Below are positions 11,334 to 22,763 of a DNA stretch of 64,000 nt, one piece after another (the stretch's first letter is position 1; each line of letters opens with the position of its first letter). Source of the DNA: Lepas anatifera. Its lineage: Eukaryota > Arthropoda > Thecostraca > Lepadidae. The notes beneath the pieces are model-generated. The model searched no databases. It was given only the letters and a program-made list of their open reading frames with translations, and had not been told where the DNA came from. Position numbers and translations under genes: made by a program. The stretch lies in NCBI GenBank assembly GCA_034440635.1, contig JAOTON010001681.1:699501-763500 (forward strand), written 5' to 3'.

Positions 11334-12679
11334 CGGCAAAGCTCGCGTGCAGCAAAGCCGTCATCCAGGCGCTGTGCTACCAGTGCTCTCTCTGATATGG
11401 TGGCGTGTAGCCGCAGTTCAATTGGTAGCTGGATTTGTCAATCAATTTGGGATTCTTGTCTCTGCGTTTGCAAGAAATGTTCAAAATAAATACCAATGAG
11501 ATATTGAATAAGCTACGAGTGGTACTAACGGGGTGAACATTTATCCCATGCCTTTTTAGATTAGATGAGTATTTTTATTAATACTGTGTCTCAGTTCACA
11601 CAGAAGATCTATTGGTGCCATGCGGGACTTGGCTCGCAAAACTTTCGAATACCTACTTTTGATAACTGCAATAGAACTCTTCACTGTTCTTGTCATTTGG
11701 CCTTACTCAGCGACCAACTCCTCTAGATTTGTCATCTACCTAGGATGGCAAAGTGACTTTGAGTTATACGTATGGTAGAACAGTGGCCTACCAATATAAT
11801 TGCACATTTACGGTGGACTCATTTTGCACTGCCAAATTTCTATATTTTCGTATGTCGCGCTGGCTCCCCGCCATTGGATTCGCCATTCCGCCATTGGAGA
11901 GCCATTGACCTTTCATAGTGGTTTGATGGGCATTTCAGGAAACTTCGTATAGATCGGCCAACAAGTGCTCCCTCGCCCTCTGAATCCGTTCATTGTCGGT
12001 GCCATCTAAAGCCATTTTTAGGCACAGGGGCAACACGTTTGAGAAAGGTGTTCGGCGATAAATTGCCGCAAGCATGGTGTTTTATAAATCAGCTAGAATA
12101 TAGTCATTTGAGGAGACCATGGCCTCTCAACTTCCGACAAGATTTGGATTGCCTACGTACACATAGACGTCGAAAGCGGGGGGATGATGAGACGCGTCCC
12201 CCTACTCGCGGATCAGAGGGGGACGGTCCCGCAAAAACTTGGTGACTCGTCCTAGGTTTTTATTTGGATCCTCTTATTACTTGCGTTTACCTTCGTTAAT
12301 TGCGTGGAATTCTGCAACCCAACTCGCTAAGTTTGTCGGTGAAGTGTATTGCCAGTATCGTTTTCAGATACAGCCCATTCGCTCCAAATTTTGCGCCCCA
12401 GCGCCCCTCCCCGCCTCTGGTCGTCCCGAGTCATGGTCCGTCCCCACCGGTAAAAATTCCGCGGCGACGCCCCTGCCTCTGCACCGCAGTCTCACATTTT
12501 GCGGCGCCCGTCATCGAAGTGATCGAGCTTCATATGTGTAGGTGGGGGTGGACAGGGGCGGACGCACGAGTGCTGTTTGGGGGGGGTGGGGCAACGCAGG
12601 AGAAATAGTAAAAACATAGTATTGTTAAAAGATCGGTAAAAAAATTGCCATTTTGGGGGGCATGGCCTCTGCCCCCTCC
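11334..12679. other. Non-coding stretch
   Basis: No supported gene. From about 12,180 the sequence becomes GC-rich with G and C runs (for example GGACAGGGGCGGACGCACG near 12,550), as at the edges of the nearby MITEs. Confidence 0.3.
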
Positions 12680-12930
12680 ACACGCGGATCCAGGAGGGCA
12701 GGTGCCCCCCATCAACCCTCGTCGCCCCCTGAAATGGTCACGGCGTCGCCTTGGAAGGCCAATGGTGTCCCCTGAAACGTCGCTTCTTACCCCCCCCCAT
12801 TGATGCAAAAATCCGTGCCCACGGATATGATTTTGCGCCCACCTGATAAGTTCTGCCGGTCAAAAGTGACACCCCCCTGGTCCGGATGGTGCCCCCCCTC
12901 ACCCGATCAACAAGCTTGAATCCGCCTAAG
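12680..12930 (-). mobile_element. MITE-like element, GGCGGATCCAGG family, copy A
   Basis: The ends ACGCGGATCCAGGAGGGC (12,681) and GCTTGAATCCGCCTAAG (12,930) are imperfect inverted repeats. Internal sequence such as GGTCAAAAGTGACACC and GTGGGCGC matches copy B at 13,208-13,427 in reverse orientation. There is no coding capacity. Target duplications were not clear. Confidence 0.6.
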
Positions 12931-13207
12931 CCCCTCTGCGTCTGCCAATGGGGGCGGGGAGGGGTGGGTAATGTTCTATTCACTCTCCTCCCCTTGGAAG
13001 TTGGATCCGTCGCTGCTCCGGACATTTTTTACTTTTACCCGATTATATGATGACGGGAGTATGGTCACTGGCGGCGGAACGGGGGAGGGGGCACCGCGTC
13101 CCGAAAATATAGAAATTTGGCAGTGCAAAATGAGCACGGTACCCTCCCTTAAATCATAAATTTTAACAATAACCCAATGGCGTTGACTGGAAAGAAATGG
13201 GTCGAAA

Positions 13208-13427
13208 CATAAGCGGATCCAGGATTGCTGATCGGGGGGGGCGTTTCCGGGTGGGCGCCATCCGGCCCGGGGGGTGCCACTTTTGACCGGAAAAACCTAT
13301 AAGATGGGCGCAAAATTCTATCGGTGGGCGCCGATTTTCGCATCCTGGAGGGGGGGCAAGCGATATTTCAGGGGGCGAGAGTCGATCAGGGGAACGTGCC
13401 CCCCTTTCACCCCTGCATCCGCCTATG
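13208..13427 (+). mobile_element. MITE-like element, GGCGGATCCAGG family, copy B
   Basis: The ends CATAAGCGGATCCAGG and CCCTGCATCCGCCTATG are inverted repeats. The interior (GTGCCACTTTTGACCGG, GATGGGCGCAAAATTC) matches copy A read backwards. It is about 220 bp and non-coding. With copy A it forms a loose inverted pair 280 bp apart. Confidence 0.65.
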
Positions 13428-14039
13428 GGTTGAAAAGCTCATGGTGCCCGCCCCCTTACATTTGGACGTTCCACCGTCGCTGAGTATGGTAGAAATCCTT
13501 TGGAATATATATATTTTCCACCGTTCCGCATATTATTTCTATGCGAATGCTACTTTTCCAAGGTACTATTACCTTTCCAATTTTTTATCAAGCGTCGGTG
13601 AAAATTCAGTGCACTAGAATAGTCTCCGCTGATGGCATTGCTAAAATTACGTCGAACTGCATCCTTTACGTTTACGCTCTTTGCTTGTCCCATTTGAGCA
13701 TCTCCGGAATACGAGGTTCAATCATCAGCTGGCATGAAATTGTTTTGATGTCACGTGACCGTGCCTCCCTGACTGGTCCCAACTGACTTCTCAACGAGTC
13801 GCAACAATATCGGCGCGCGTGCCGTCCAGACTTTAATTGCCATGACAACCAGCGAATCGCGCGAACAGAAGTGAAGTAACTCCGAGCGCTCTATTATTGG
13901 AGATATACCACGCGAAATAAGGTCGATTTTTAGATGCAATTTCAAAATATACGTCAGGTTCACCCATCATGAAGATAAAGCACACAGTTCAACGCCATAC
14001 CAGTATTCTGAAAATCATTGGTCCGGTGCTTCCGATCGC
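13428..14039. other. Non-coding stretch
   Basis: Nothing recognised apart from ordinary AT-rich sequence. Confidence 0.3.
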
Positions 14040-14562
14040 ATGGCATTACCCAGTATGACGTATACCATGCTACGACGTCAAAATTAAGATAACTCAATGT
14101 AAAGGTCAAGGCACAGGTCAAAGTAAAATGTCATGGGTAAAGGTCAATCCTCATTTCCCGTCCAACGGTTGCTATGGTGCTAGTCATGGTGTAATTATAG
14201 GGAATATGTCACATTGTGACGTTATAGGTCAATAAACTTGAATGACTTAACCCCAAAAATTAAGTTGATATTTTTGGAACGTTCTCATTATGACCTTGGT
14301 CCATTTTTAGTGTATTCATAACTCTTTTGCGCTTAATCACAGCATTTCCAGAATAATCCCCAGCACGGCTCATACATGACCCTTATGACCTCGTTTGAAC
14401 TTGACGGTACTTACCTAGTCAATTGAAATCGGTCATAGTATATATTTCAAAAGCTCTCACCCAGCCTCCAACCGGAGTTTTTCTACGTCTCTTAATTTCC
14501 GAGAGCTCAGGGGGCCCACCAGTGCGCGTAAGTGTCAGACCCCTCTCCAGTGCGGGTGTTAA
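14040..14562 (-). mobile_element. Partial copy of the TTAA-flanked, AGGTCA-rich family
   Basis: Read from TTAA at 14,559-14,562 on the minus strand, the end has the same layout as the copies at 35,532 and 31,093: a short GC-rich terminus, a G/C-run palindrome (GGTGGGCCCCCTGAGCTC), then a segment like AAGAGACGTAGAAAAACTC. The interior has AAGGTCAAGG and AGGTCAAAG motifs (14,100-14,150). The other terminus was not located, so the copy is truncated or diverged. Confidence 0.6.
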
Positions 14563-14621
14563 GGAATGGGACATTGATTACAATTTATTGTTTTAAATAC
14601 ATCCTTACCCTCATGCCCCAC

Positions 14622-14659
14622 GAATCCCACCATTGACACAAGTGTCAATGGTGGGATTC
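14622..14659. other. Near-perfect 18-bp inverted repeat with 2-nt loop
   Basis: GAATCCCACCATTGACAC (14,622-14,639) is followed by AA and by its exact reverse complement (14,642-14,659). It lies 60 bp from the TTAA end of the preceding element. Such a palindrome would form a strong cruciform or hairpin. Confidence 0.85.
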
Positions 14660-15589
14660 ATGGAAAAGAAGGTATTTTTCGTGACCAGAGACGTTTAATA
14701 GTCGCAGCGACGGCGAGCCATGCAGGGGCACGAACCTCACAAAAGTGGGGATCGGGACATTTGGGAACTCAGAAATCGCGATTGGTTTAAGACTCCATTC
14801 TTTTTATTGCTGAATCTTATAGAGAAAAGTATAAAGAGTAGCATGAGCCTCAAAAAGTTTAAAATAAGGCATAGGAAAACACTTTTTCATAGATTTTGAA
14901 AAAAATCAAGAATGTATAATACATTCAAAAATCTATTTTTTTAATTATATTTCTCATGAGCCAAAATTCGTAATTCGTCCTTAAGAGACCTAGATCAAGT
15001 CTTCATGCTATTTTTAGAATCATACAGGTAACATTTCGTCTTTAAAAAAGATATGTAAGTGAATACGATCAAAATGCTTGAGGCTAAAATTTTCAAGCCG
15101 TAAGTCAGGGAGCAAAATTAATAGAAAAATGGTCGTCAGCTTCATCAATAGCCCCCCTCACAAAAACATACACCGAAATCTGAGATATAGGGGTGTTATC
15201 GACTTGTCCATCTGTCATGGAATGCCCCCTATACGCCATGGACAAACTTTGACAATGATGTCCACTTAAACTAGGCATCTTAAATGATGCTTTTGATGAT
15301 GATGCCTTTCTCTCGGTAATTACGCATATACATATTTAGGTCTGAATTTGCCTGGAGTTTATTTAGTATACCAAGTTAGCATCAATTTTCCCTAAATATC
15401 TGTTTCTAGGTTGATCCCCGAACTGGAAAAAAATCAAGAATGTTGGGAGATTTTGATCCAAAGAAATTTACCATTACCTGCGAGTCTGAACTGGTGGTCT
15501 GGGGGACAACAGACCTAAGAATCGTAAAAATGTCTGCAAAGAAACTAAGAGAAAACCGTGGAAATGGGATAGGTCAATGTCACCCTTGA
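14660..15589. other. AT-rich non-coding stretch
   Basis: No gene or known repeat was recognised. Confidence 0.3.
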
Positions 15590-15785
15590 TTAACCCCCTC
15601 AATCCGCCATGCTCTGCAATACCCAGTAGCGCACCCAAGGAGAGGGCCAGCGGGCCCGGGCCCCCTTCCCCCAAACGCTTCGACTCCAAAGTGCCGGCCC
15701 TCGGCCATGTCTGGCGTTGCACACGACGTGGGTTCTGGTAATAATTGACCGCTATAGGCACCCATCAAGAGCAGAAATGAGGCTT
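15590..15785 (-). repeat. Dispersed repeat, copy 1 (partner at 63,122-63,325)
   Basis: AATCCGCCATGCTCTGCAATACC, the CGAAGCGTTTGG region and TGGTAATAATTGACCGC are found in reverse orientation at 63,122-63,325, inside the foldback element there. ORFs over it on either strand are not shared between copies, so it is probably a non-coding mobile repeat. Confidence 0.6.
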
Positions 15786-16214
15786 AAGCCCTTTTCCAGC
15801 TGTCAGCACAGTTTTGTCAGCAGGACCTCTAACCTCTCCTCCAGAGAAGTAACATCAGCGGCATAATCGCCTCTTGTTTGTGCTAAGCAAAGAGAACTTA
15901 AAACTTTATACCATTTAAAAAATATTGGGCTGCCACTTCGTGCACTTACCATTTTTCATCAGCACAAACAGCAGGCCATCAGCCCGTAAAACCTCTAGAA
16001 CTAGTTCCCGGGGAGAGGCTACAGTCCTGTGACGTAGGCGCAACGCGGCCCGCTGATTGGTGCTGACAAAACTGTGCTGACAGCTGGAACAGGGCTTTGA
16101 TCTGGATTTTAGTTCCAGTTCTCCTCTCACCTTACCGCCCCTGCTCACAGTGTGTCGCCCCTGCGGTGAATTATTCATCCAATATGTGATTCAACCACAG
16201 GCCAGGTTTATAAT

Positions 16215-16420
16215 AATTGTATCCCCTTCCATAAGCGTTGGAACCGGGGGGCCAGGGGGCCGGGTCCCCCACTTTTTGGCCAAAAATTTCCTGATCGCAG
16301 TCAAAATGGGAGACAACAGCACATGCTTATAACCAGCCGCTGCGGAGCCCAAGTTAAAACAGTTTTTTATCCTGACGTGGAAAGTTTTTTGTCAGCATCA
16401 GGCTGGAGTTTGTCTGCCCA
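16215..16420. repeat. Fragment of the ~1.2-kb dispersed repeat, copy 3
   Basis: It contains CCCCCACTTTTTGGCCAAAAATTTCCTGATC, then TCAAAATGGGAGA and CAGCATCAGG. These are the same landmarks, in the same order, as at 7,825-8,010 and 49,065-49,265. Confidence 0.65.
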
Positions 16421-16422
16421 GG

Positions 16423-16520
16423 GGCGGATCCAGGAATTTTCGCTAGGGGCCGCAGCGCTGGGGGGGCGCCACTTTCATGGCCAGGGGGCGCCATTTTTAG
16501 GCCGGCTGGGGGCGCCAAAT
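16423..16520. repeat. MITE-like end (GGGGCGGATCCAGGAATTTT)
   Basis: It starts CAGGGGCGGATCCAGGAATT, nearly the same as the start of the 159-bp MITE at 59,781. It is followed by G-rich sequence (GGGGGGCGCCACTTTCATGG). No matching right end is seen before the next element begins at 16,566. Confidence 0.45.
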
Positions 16521-16565
16521 TTTATGTTCTTTACCCATTTAAAGCATTTTTGTGAGCTGAATCAG

Positions 16566-17520
16566 TTAACCTGCGCCCCGGTGGGCCTCCGAGTCACCTT
16601 CGCCCTGGTGGGGGTGTTTGAACACCCCCTCTCGAACTCGTCCCCTATGCAGGATAGCGAATAAACGCGAACCCTGGTGGATAGCTCATACAAATTCACG
16701 AAGACATTGTATCAGTCACTTTTTGGCTCAGGTCAACATTGAGGTCATGGCAGGTGAAAGAAGTTGGCATTTTGAGCAAAGTCTACCGTCTGACAGCGTT
16801 GAGTTATAATAATTTTGTAGACACTGTTCGCTCTCTCTCGTCACGGCGAATCGAATGATGTATAATATGAGCATACTAGGTCAAAACACAAATCACCTCA
16901 CTTCATGTCAGGTCAAGGTCACTTTTTGACTTAGCATAGTCCATATGCCCATCAATCGACTGGCAATAGCAATGCAAACGCAATGGTATTGACATAAAAG
17001 TTGTATCATCATTTCATGCAAAGTTATTGACCTAAGTCTCAAAACTGCTTAAGTAGCTTCGGATGATCTCTCAGAGGTCACAGTCCATAAATTGCAACAT
17101 GAACCTAAAAAGGGACCTAAGATACTTCGATTTGGAGAATATGAAGGTATTATCACCTTCATCTACACAAATACAAACCATTTTCTGTTTTCCTCTGTAT
17201 TTCCAATGGAGAGGTAGGCCACATGGTCCGTATTTGACCTTATGTCATCGATATGAAAAATCCCGGAACTTCTTGGAGAACTCGGTGGGGCCATTATGTG
17301 CTATAAGTTTCAATCCGATAGATTCACCCATTTCCTACTTATGCCACCTTCAACATTTTTTTAGGTAAGGTCACTTAACCTGCAATGATGACCTGACCTG
17401 AGATGACCCAAGCCAAAATTTTTGGGGGATTCTTGCGGAATCGATCAAGAATAAGGTGTGCCAAGTACGGCGGTGCTTCGCGTCGCCGTTTTTTCTTGCC
17501 GCCCGAAAAACCGGAGGGTC
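16566..17520 (+). mobile_element. TTAA-family element, right end truncated
   Basis: It begins TTAACCTGCGCCCCGGTGGG, then has CACCTTCGCCCTGGTGG and a palindrome GGGGGTGTTTGAACACCCCC. This is the same arrangement as the left end of the copy at 35,532. The interior aligns to that copy, including TCGAATGATGTATAATATGA (16,852) and the end segment CGCCGTTTTTTCTTGCCG (17,482). The terminal G/C-run palindrome and TTAA are missing on the right. It is rich in AGGTCA/TGACCT. Confidence 0.75.
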
Positions 17521-17552
17521 AAAGAGGTAATTAGTTTCATATTTTCTTTTTA

Positions 17553-17625
17553 AATAATAATAATTACTGGGGTTTAACGACGCACCAACTGCCAGGGTCA
17601 TACGGCGTCGCCAACTCTCACATGA
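17553..17625. repeat. Dispersed repeat core, copy 2 (GTTTAACGACGCACC)
   Basis: GGGGTTTAACGACGCACCAA followed by CTGCCAGGGTCATACGGCG and GTCGCCA. It matches 3,181 and 48,821 and abuts the truncated end of the TTAA element. Confidence 0.55.
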
Positions 17626-17639
17626 GGAAAGATCATGGC

Positions 17640-18679
17640 TTTGAATGGATCTAAAATACATCTCAGGAGTGGTAAAAAGTGAATGTATCTCTTTGGCGTT
17701 TATTTTATTGTGCACTGGAACCCACGGTTAGTAAAGACACTTTGGGACCCGGGGAGACTGCATGGGGACTATTTTCTCCCCAATCAGTGATTAAAATTAT
17801 CTTCAGAAGCCTTAAACAGTTTGAAGATGACCAACGAATGTTTAGAATAGGCCCGTCTCGTTCAATGAGCCTATGTTTGTCATTGGGGATTAGGTTTCTA
17901 CAGGACATGTCAGATCAAATCCCGATACACTTTGGGAAGCCCCATGATGGTTACATGGACTACTGATTTTGCTTATATGATGATGATTAGCACACAGGGC
18001 CTTAACTAGCCATAAGGGTCTAATAAACCACTAGGTCAGAGCAGTGATCCCAGATCCCTTCAATCTGAGCTAGCCAGCCACGAAGGATCTATTACTTAAG
18101 TTCATGGACCTTGGCTTACTTCAAGACCCCAGTTATTGTAAACCTTTCTAAGGCTATATTCTAATATAATGCCCTCCTAAGACTTGACTGAGACAAGCAA
18201 CTTGCCGTATTCCAATGTGGTATTTTGACTTTCTTTCGTGCGTAGTTACGCTCGACGTAGGACAAGCGTACCCGGGATGCACAGGGACCAGTACCGACCT
18301 AGTCTACGCAGAATATCAGCATACTGATCTAATGTGCGCACTACAATCACAATGCTGATTTGACCCCACCTGCGCAGTGTGGGTGCAGGCTGGAAATCAG
18401 AATAAAATATCGACGTGCGTGCGCCCATTCTTATGTACTCTCGGCATCAGAATACGGCCCCAAGCAAAGGCCCAGTTTAGGGATACTCCACATCAGCGAT
18501 CAACTCGGAAAAATGTGTTTGTGTCTCCCTCAACGGCATCCACCTGAATTTTTGCAGGAACTATAACTAGCTATAACCAGATTTTGGCCGTTGGCCTGTC
18601 TTCGCTGTGCTATGGCAGCCACATAGGACCCTCGACTGACCAAAGTGAACTCAAAGTCGTTCACAGTGTACACTTGTAC
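17640..18679. other. Non-coding stretch
   Basis: No gene or repeat was recognised with confidence. Confidence 0.3.
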
Positions 18680-19420
18680 ACTTTCCGGCTTTCTCCAGGG
18701 GTTCGCTAACTGGCAGATTTAGATCCTAATGTATTTAAGGGTCCCACCAGTCCCACTCACAGCAGTCAAAGACCGTCATGGATGGTTACCCGCCTGGATG
18801 CAGGGGGCCCAGCGACTTCCCGATTAGACCTCAGGTCACCTCATGACCTTCCACAAGAATATGGCAGGCCTTACTGGGCACGGAAAGACCTGTTGGTCCC
18901 GGAGTGCCCTTTTTATAGACTGTGCGTTCAGTTCCAAATATATATATTTACGATACAGAGTCCTCTTATGGTCACCGGGGGTATCGCCCTGTCCGACAAA
19001 AAAGCATGCTGGCAAGACATGGCCCTGACTGCGACCGAAAGATCTGTTAGTTACAGAGATCCCTGTTGACCTAAGATTGCCCTATTGATAACGAGGAGAC
19101 TCCTGGTCCCAAAGGACCTGCTGACCGTAGAGGGCCCTACTTGTCACAGCATCCCCCGCTGGCACAGAGGGCATTCTCGGTTTCTCGGTGGCAGACAGAA
19201 GGCTCTTCTGACTGCATTGGGCCCTGCCGACCACGGAATGATGTACTGGTCATGCTTGTCACAGAGGGCCCTGTTGAAAACAGGTGACCCACCTGATTAA
19301 AGAGTGTTCTTCTGCCCCTTGGGAACCCTGACGGTCCAATATAGGGTGTCGCTTGCCGCAGAGGGTCACGCTTGTAACAGCAAGTCATGCTGGTCCCCGA
19401 GGTTTACGGTTGGTCATAGA
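18680..19420. repeat. Strongly diverged minisatellite-like region
   Basis: Loosely repeated phrases such as GGTCACAGAGGGCCCT, TTGTCACAGAGGGCC and GCCGCAGAGGGTCACG recur about every 30-36 bp. A similar pattern (CAGCAGGGCCTACTGG, ACAGAGGCCCCGCAG) occurs at 47,200-47,520. Divergence is high, and the unit is inferred by eye. Confidence 0.35.
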
Positions 19421-20549
19421 TTGGCGTAGCCCGGCTGCCCTTCGCGCGATCTTTTCCCTTCGGGTGCCTCTTATGCGACTGTGCTAGCCGCCCCACCCCT
19501 TTACTACGTTTCTGTTTCTCCCTACTATAGTTCCATCACCCAATAAACTCTCCTTTCCCGATCACCTAGGCATTTTCCAGCTCTATCAACCGGCCGCAAA
19601 CTCAACCTATCCAAGGTGATGATGTTAGAGATTGCACCTGATCAACACTGACCGAGCTTATCTATCACTGATCAACAACCGAGAGGGCTGGGTACATGGA
19701 CGATCCAGGATTTCGATAAGAGGGCAGCGAAGTCCCCGGGGGCGGTCAGACTACCATTTGGGGATCAGCCTTTGGTATCATGGATCTTTGTGATGCTAAT
19801 TTTGCGTATTTGTGATGCCATTTGAAAAAGTGCCGATTATAAAAACACGTTGCCAAGAAAAGGAAGAATTTCTCAAAGTGCCTCTAGTTAAATAAGCAAC
19901 AAGTAAACAGGGCAACTTCTACCTGGATTACGTTTTGAAGCAGAATTTACGCAGAGACGGCCTTTGGAGATTTTGCGAACCAGTCGTTGCAGTTTACCCT
20001 GTCTGCGCAGAGTGGATAGTGATAAATCCATAATATTCTACATAAGGCGAAACTTTTTGCTGTTGACAAACATGTGGGAGAGGACGCAACCAAAATTATG
20101 CAGGTGCCTCCTGCCGAGCTCTCAATGTTTTTCTTACACAGATGACGTGGGAATTTCGCATTGCTGTCTGGACACAGCCTTTCATTAGTGGCACTGCGAA
20201 AAAACACTTCGGCAAAATAATTAAATGATCGAAGTCAACCGCTTATAGGGTTATCAATAGATCCGGAATGTTTTTTTAAACACATTTAAGGGATATTGGT
20301 ATATGTGCTAAAAATTTGCTTCACAAGAAACATTACTTTTACCAGTCCCCTTTATTCCATCGTAGCATGTTCTTGTTGCAAAAGACGACACAACCACATA
20401 TTGGACGGGCACACGACCACACATCGGATGGGCATGAATACACCCTGGGGGATCCTGTGTGGTAACGGAGCAAAATGACACCAATCGATACCCAAAGCAT
20501 ACATTAAAAGAACTCGGGGCAATTGTTACCACTCAAAGCTGAGAGCTGT
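19421..20549. other. Non-coding stretch
   Basis: No gene or known repeat was recognised. Confidence 0.3.
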
Positions 20550-22274
20550 CCATGTGCTATGGTAGTGCCATGTTGCAGTGGGATGCCCTAAGGCTGAAAA
20601 AGAGCGGTTAATCGTGAAATTGGAGCACCCGAACACAAAGTAGAGGACATCCGAAGTTGAAGGCGGTACACGTAAATGTGGGGCGCCCCAGGGCTAAGAA
20701 AGAACAGACAATTGTGGAAAATGGGCGCGCAATCATGCACTAGCGGGCAGTCAAAAGTGGATCAGAGCGATCAATTTTACGGTGGGCCGCTTTAGAGCTA
20801 AAAGGGACGGTCAATCATGATTAGGGGTTCTGAACCACAAAGCGGATGGCGGCCAGAGGTGAATGAGGGCAGTCCACGGTGAAGTGGGGTGCTCTAAAGC
20901 TGCACAAGAGCGGCCAGCAGTGGAGAAGGTGCGCGCAATGATACAGAAGAGAGCGGCTTAAAATGGATGAGGGCAGTCCACGTTGCAGTGGGGCACCCTA
21001 GGGCTGAAAAGCGGGTCAATTGTGAAAACGGGGAGCCCAGTCACAAAGTTAAGGGCGCCTGTAGGTAAATGACGGTGGTCCACGTCGCAGAGGTCCGCCA
21101 AGCGCTGAAAAAGGGTGGCCAAACGTGAAAAATGGGGTTCCCAACCATAAAATAGAGGGCGTCCGGAGGTGAATGAGGAGTCCACATTGAAGTGAGGCGC
21201 CCTAGATCTGCAAAGGAGCGGTCAATAGTGGAGAACAGGAGAACAATCATGCAGAAGAGGGCGGCCAAAGGTAGGCACGGGTGGTCCATGTTGCAGTGGG
21301 GCGCTTTAGAGCTGAAAAGGGCGGCCAATCGTGAAATATGGGCGCCTAACCACAAAGAAGAGGGCGTCAAAAAATCGATGAGGGTGGTCCACGTTGAAGT
21401 GTGACGCCTATTAGTGACCCAGGGGCATCATATATGAGGGAGTGCTTAGGTATATAAATGAGTCCAGCGGTGATGCAGCATGGGAGTGCCAAAAGTTCAG
21501 TGTGGTACGGTGGTACACCCTGTGGGACGCCGGTGTTCTATAGCCGGGGGAAGTGTGGTGAGTTAGTCAGTTAGTTATTTGGGCTTTCGGGCGAGGGATG
21601 GTAATGGTGATAGTGCATCGGGGGGGACGCTGATACTTCACCTAGGCGATACCGAGACTGAAGTTATGGATACCAGTGGTACAGGCAAGGGGCGCCTGCA
21701 GCACATAGGCGTGGAACCGTCAGTGGAGCGTCTGTGGGAGCAAATAATCCATCATAGGGACACTGGTAGGGTAACAAAAGGGTAGAGGGGGGGTACACGA
21801 ACAGGGCACTGGTTGGGCAACAGGGAGGAGAAGACAGTGCATGGGAAGAGCGCTGACGGTGCAATTTGGTAATCAAGGAGACACCGAAGCTGAAGTTTGG
21901 AGCTTCCGGTGATACAGCTTGGGGGTACTCGCATTCAGTGAAATTTGTGGGAGCTGTCAAGAGGAGGCGCTGGTAAGACAACGGGCCACGTTTGGGATGC
22001 AAGAAATTCAAAGTAAGGAGAAGCTGCATGGGGTTTCTGGTAGGGATGTGTTGGTGCGTTCATGGAGCTAACGATAGGCACCCATCATGCACCATGGAGG
22101 CACAGGGCATGCTGTCAAAAGTTGGGGCGCCAATAGTGGCGCGTGGTGGGGGGATGTGGTTGGGCGCCGATAGAGCAAAATTAAGATACCAATGATTCAT
22201 CAAGCAATCAGCAGAAATATATGGGCGCCTATAGCGAAGTGTGGGGGCACCAATGGAGCGAAAGAAAATCACCA
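20550..22274. repeat. GGCGCC-type minisatellite, left block
   Basis: Degenerate units carry phrases such as GTGCCCTAGGGCTGAAAAG, GGGCGGCCAATCGTGAA and GGCGCCTATAGCGAAG. Both strands stay open for long stretches because the repeats lack stops in some frames; these ORFs are not genes. The block ends at the insertion site of the 5.4-kb element and resumes at 27,689, so the two blocks were once continuous. Confidence 0.7.
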
Positions 22275-22282
22275 ATGTGTAC
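22274..22282. repeat. 9-bp target site duplication, left copy
   Basis: AATGTGTAC here is repeated at 27,680-27,688, exactly at the two outer ends of the 5.4-kb inverted-repeat element. With one copy removed, the flanks join into a normal minisatellite unit. Confidence 0.75.
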
Positions 22283-22573
22283 TAGGGTGTCCCAAAATAC
22301 CACTTTTGCGTCTGTGCAAGCTTGCCGGTTGACACCGCATTCTCCTTTGAGTTAATAATGAGCATGCAAAATTTGGATTCGATCCTTTGAGGTTCGGTCC
22401 CCCCCCCGCCCCCCAAAACTGGTGAAAATCGAAAATCGTTGAATTGGCTCGAAAATGGGTTCATTCGAAAGCTTATGACAGAGGAAAACATATTTCCCTC
22501 ATACAAATTGATGTAAAATTACTTCTTTATCGTTTTAGAGAGCTAAGAAGTTCCGAATTGTGGTATCACTGGC

Positions 22574-22730
22574 CAGAGGCGGATCTAATAAACCTTTTTG
22601 GGGGTAACATGAGCAAAATAGGAAAACAGTGTCTTTTTTTCAAGAAAATAGACCACAATTGGCCAAAGCGAGTAGAGTTTTATCACTTTTAAGGGCATGG
22701 CTGGATTGGTTTTCCTTGCATCCGCCACTG
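22574..22730 (+). mobile_element. 157-bp CAGAGGCGGAT MITE within the left arm
   Basis: Its ends CAGAGGCGGATCTA and TGCATCCGCCACTG are inverted repeats of the same kind as the 159-bp element at 59,781. The matching 157-bp copy lies in the right arm at 27,233-27,389, so it was already part of the arm when the arms were copied. Confidence 0.6.
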
Positions 22731-22763
22731 GTATGGACATGACAAATTATACCTAAATTGTAC

